Shown piece by piece: positions 5,842 to 6,197 of a DNA stretch of 6,197 nt. The DNA is from Planctomycetota bacterium (lineage in GTDB: Bacteria > Planctomycetota > Planctomycetia > Planctomycetales > Planctomycetaceae). The translations under genes were made by a program, and so were the position numbers. Numbering within the stretch: position 1 is the stretch's first letter; each line of letters opens with the position of its first letter. Location: contig JAQBZS010000467.1 of assembly GCA_027622115.1 (NCBI GenBank), positions 1-6,197 on the forward strand, in the 5' to 3' direction. The notes beneath the pieces were generated by a model. It was not told where the DNA came from. It saw only the letters and a list, made by a program, of their open reading frames with translations, and made no database searches.

Positions 5842-6197
5842 CTAATTGGCCAGATTCTCCAGGAAGTCGAAATGGTTGCGGCCGCCATTGGCGTTGGACT
5901 TGATCGGCCGCCATAGCTTCGAGCAAACGTCCAGGTCACCGTCGGCATCGACATCGCCGCAGACCGCCTCGTGGGCACCGAGGTTGGCGTCGAGCACGAC
6001 GTGTTCGCGGAACTTGCCTCTGCCGTCGACGTTCTCCCAGACGAACCATCGCTGGAGATAGGCGTCCAAAACGGACCGGGGGCGGCGCCGAATTTGGACC
6101 CACCTGGGCCTCAATGTGCCACTGGGGGCTGTGGCGGGGGTGGGAGGCGGTCGAGGGTTGGGAAGCCGGAAGCGGGGAAGTTGGCTCGGGTTCGTGG
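5842..6197 (-). CDS. C-terminal end of an FG-GAP/VCBS repeat protein, edge-truncated and possibly broken
   Basis: The minus-strand frame ends at TAG (5844-5842) and stays open to the right edge. The last 65-70 residues look like the end of a planctomycete FG-GAP/VCBS protein: WFVWENVDGRGKF, then HVVLDANLGAHEAVCGDVD, the calcium-loop motif DVDADGDLD (codons near 5930-5954), then CSKLWRPIKSNANGG and a final FDFLENL. Such proteins are usually exported beta-propellers of several hundred residues. Upstream of about 6060 the frame instead encodes Arg/Pro-rich sequence (WVQIRRRPRS, and before it a Pro/Ala/Thr stretch) that does not resemble propeller blades; the other two minus frames there do not restore the family either. 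The TTG at 6114-6112 could serve as a start but has no clear ribosome binding site. The gene is therefore either a 3' fragment joined to unrelated DNA or an unusual fusion. It converges on the tRNA region. Confidence 0.6.
   Translation of the reverse strand, partial: TNPSQLPRFRLPNPRPPPTPATAPSGTLRPRWVQIRRRPRSVLDAYLQRWFVWENVDGRGKFREHVVLDANLGAHEAVCGDVDADGDLDVCSKLWRPIKSNANGGRNHFDFLENLAN

Noticed and set aside
5518..5926. Minus-strand open frames with protein-like strings such as GVEPTSTGLQPVAVPSGSS and PARNRTWS across 5640-5760
   Set aside because: These strings are the antisense translation of the tRNA-Cys and the tRNA 3' half (TTCGA loops and anticodon arm). Frames of this kind are commonly mis-annotated as proteins beside tRNA pairs; they have no start signals and overlap the end of a real gene.

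Overview
The window looks like chromosomal DNA of a planctomycete (Pirellulales-like). The basis is gene content and protein style: a co-directional Bat-type membrane operon tail, a secreted squalene-cyclase-like toroid protein, a zinc-ribbon/transmembrane/beta-solenoid protein and an FG-GAP repeat protein, in GC-rich DNA. No marker gene fixes the lineage. Both ends are cut inside genes, so this may be a whole short contig.

Positions 2-5639 form one tight plus-strand gene series of five genes. They are (1) the C-terminal end of a large membrane-anchored protein of the vWA/glutamine-amidotransferase-like type found next to MoxR and DUF58 genes; (2) a 626-residue membrane protein with three N-terminal membrane segments and a large extracytoplasmic beta-rich part, DUF4175-like; (3) a secreted Ala/Gln-rich coiled-coil protein; (4) a secreted prenyltransferase/squalene-oxidase-repeat (alpha-alpha toroid) protein; (5) a zinc-ribbon protein with one membrane segment, a long Pro/Thr/Asp/Glu-rich linker and a C-terminal beta-solenoid-like domain. 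Gaps are 1, 23, 13 and 21 bases. Genes 1-2 look translationally coupled, while genes 3-5 each have a purine-rich ribosome-binding site exactly 7 bases before the start. The set is best read as an envelope-associated module of unknown substrate, most of it exported or membrane-bound. The expected MoxR, DUF58 and rest of gene 1 would lie upstream of the window.

Positions 5640-5841 hold RNA-gene material. A stray tRNA 3' half (T arm plus acceptor strand) begins 7 bases after the stop of gene 5, with no matching 5' half. It is followed by a complete tRNA-Cys(GCA) and a strong GC hairpin. From 5842 to the right edge the minus strand carries the C-terminal end of an FG-GAP/VCBS-type protein. Its upstream part becomes Pro/Arg-rich and no longer looks like the family, which suggests a broken or rearranged gene.

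I see no CRISPR array, transposase, phage gene, toxin-antitoxin pair or defence gene. The most unusual points are the orphan tRNA half at the operon end, the apparent breakpoint in the FG-GAP reading frame, and the architectures of genes 2-5 as an uncharacterised envelope module.
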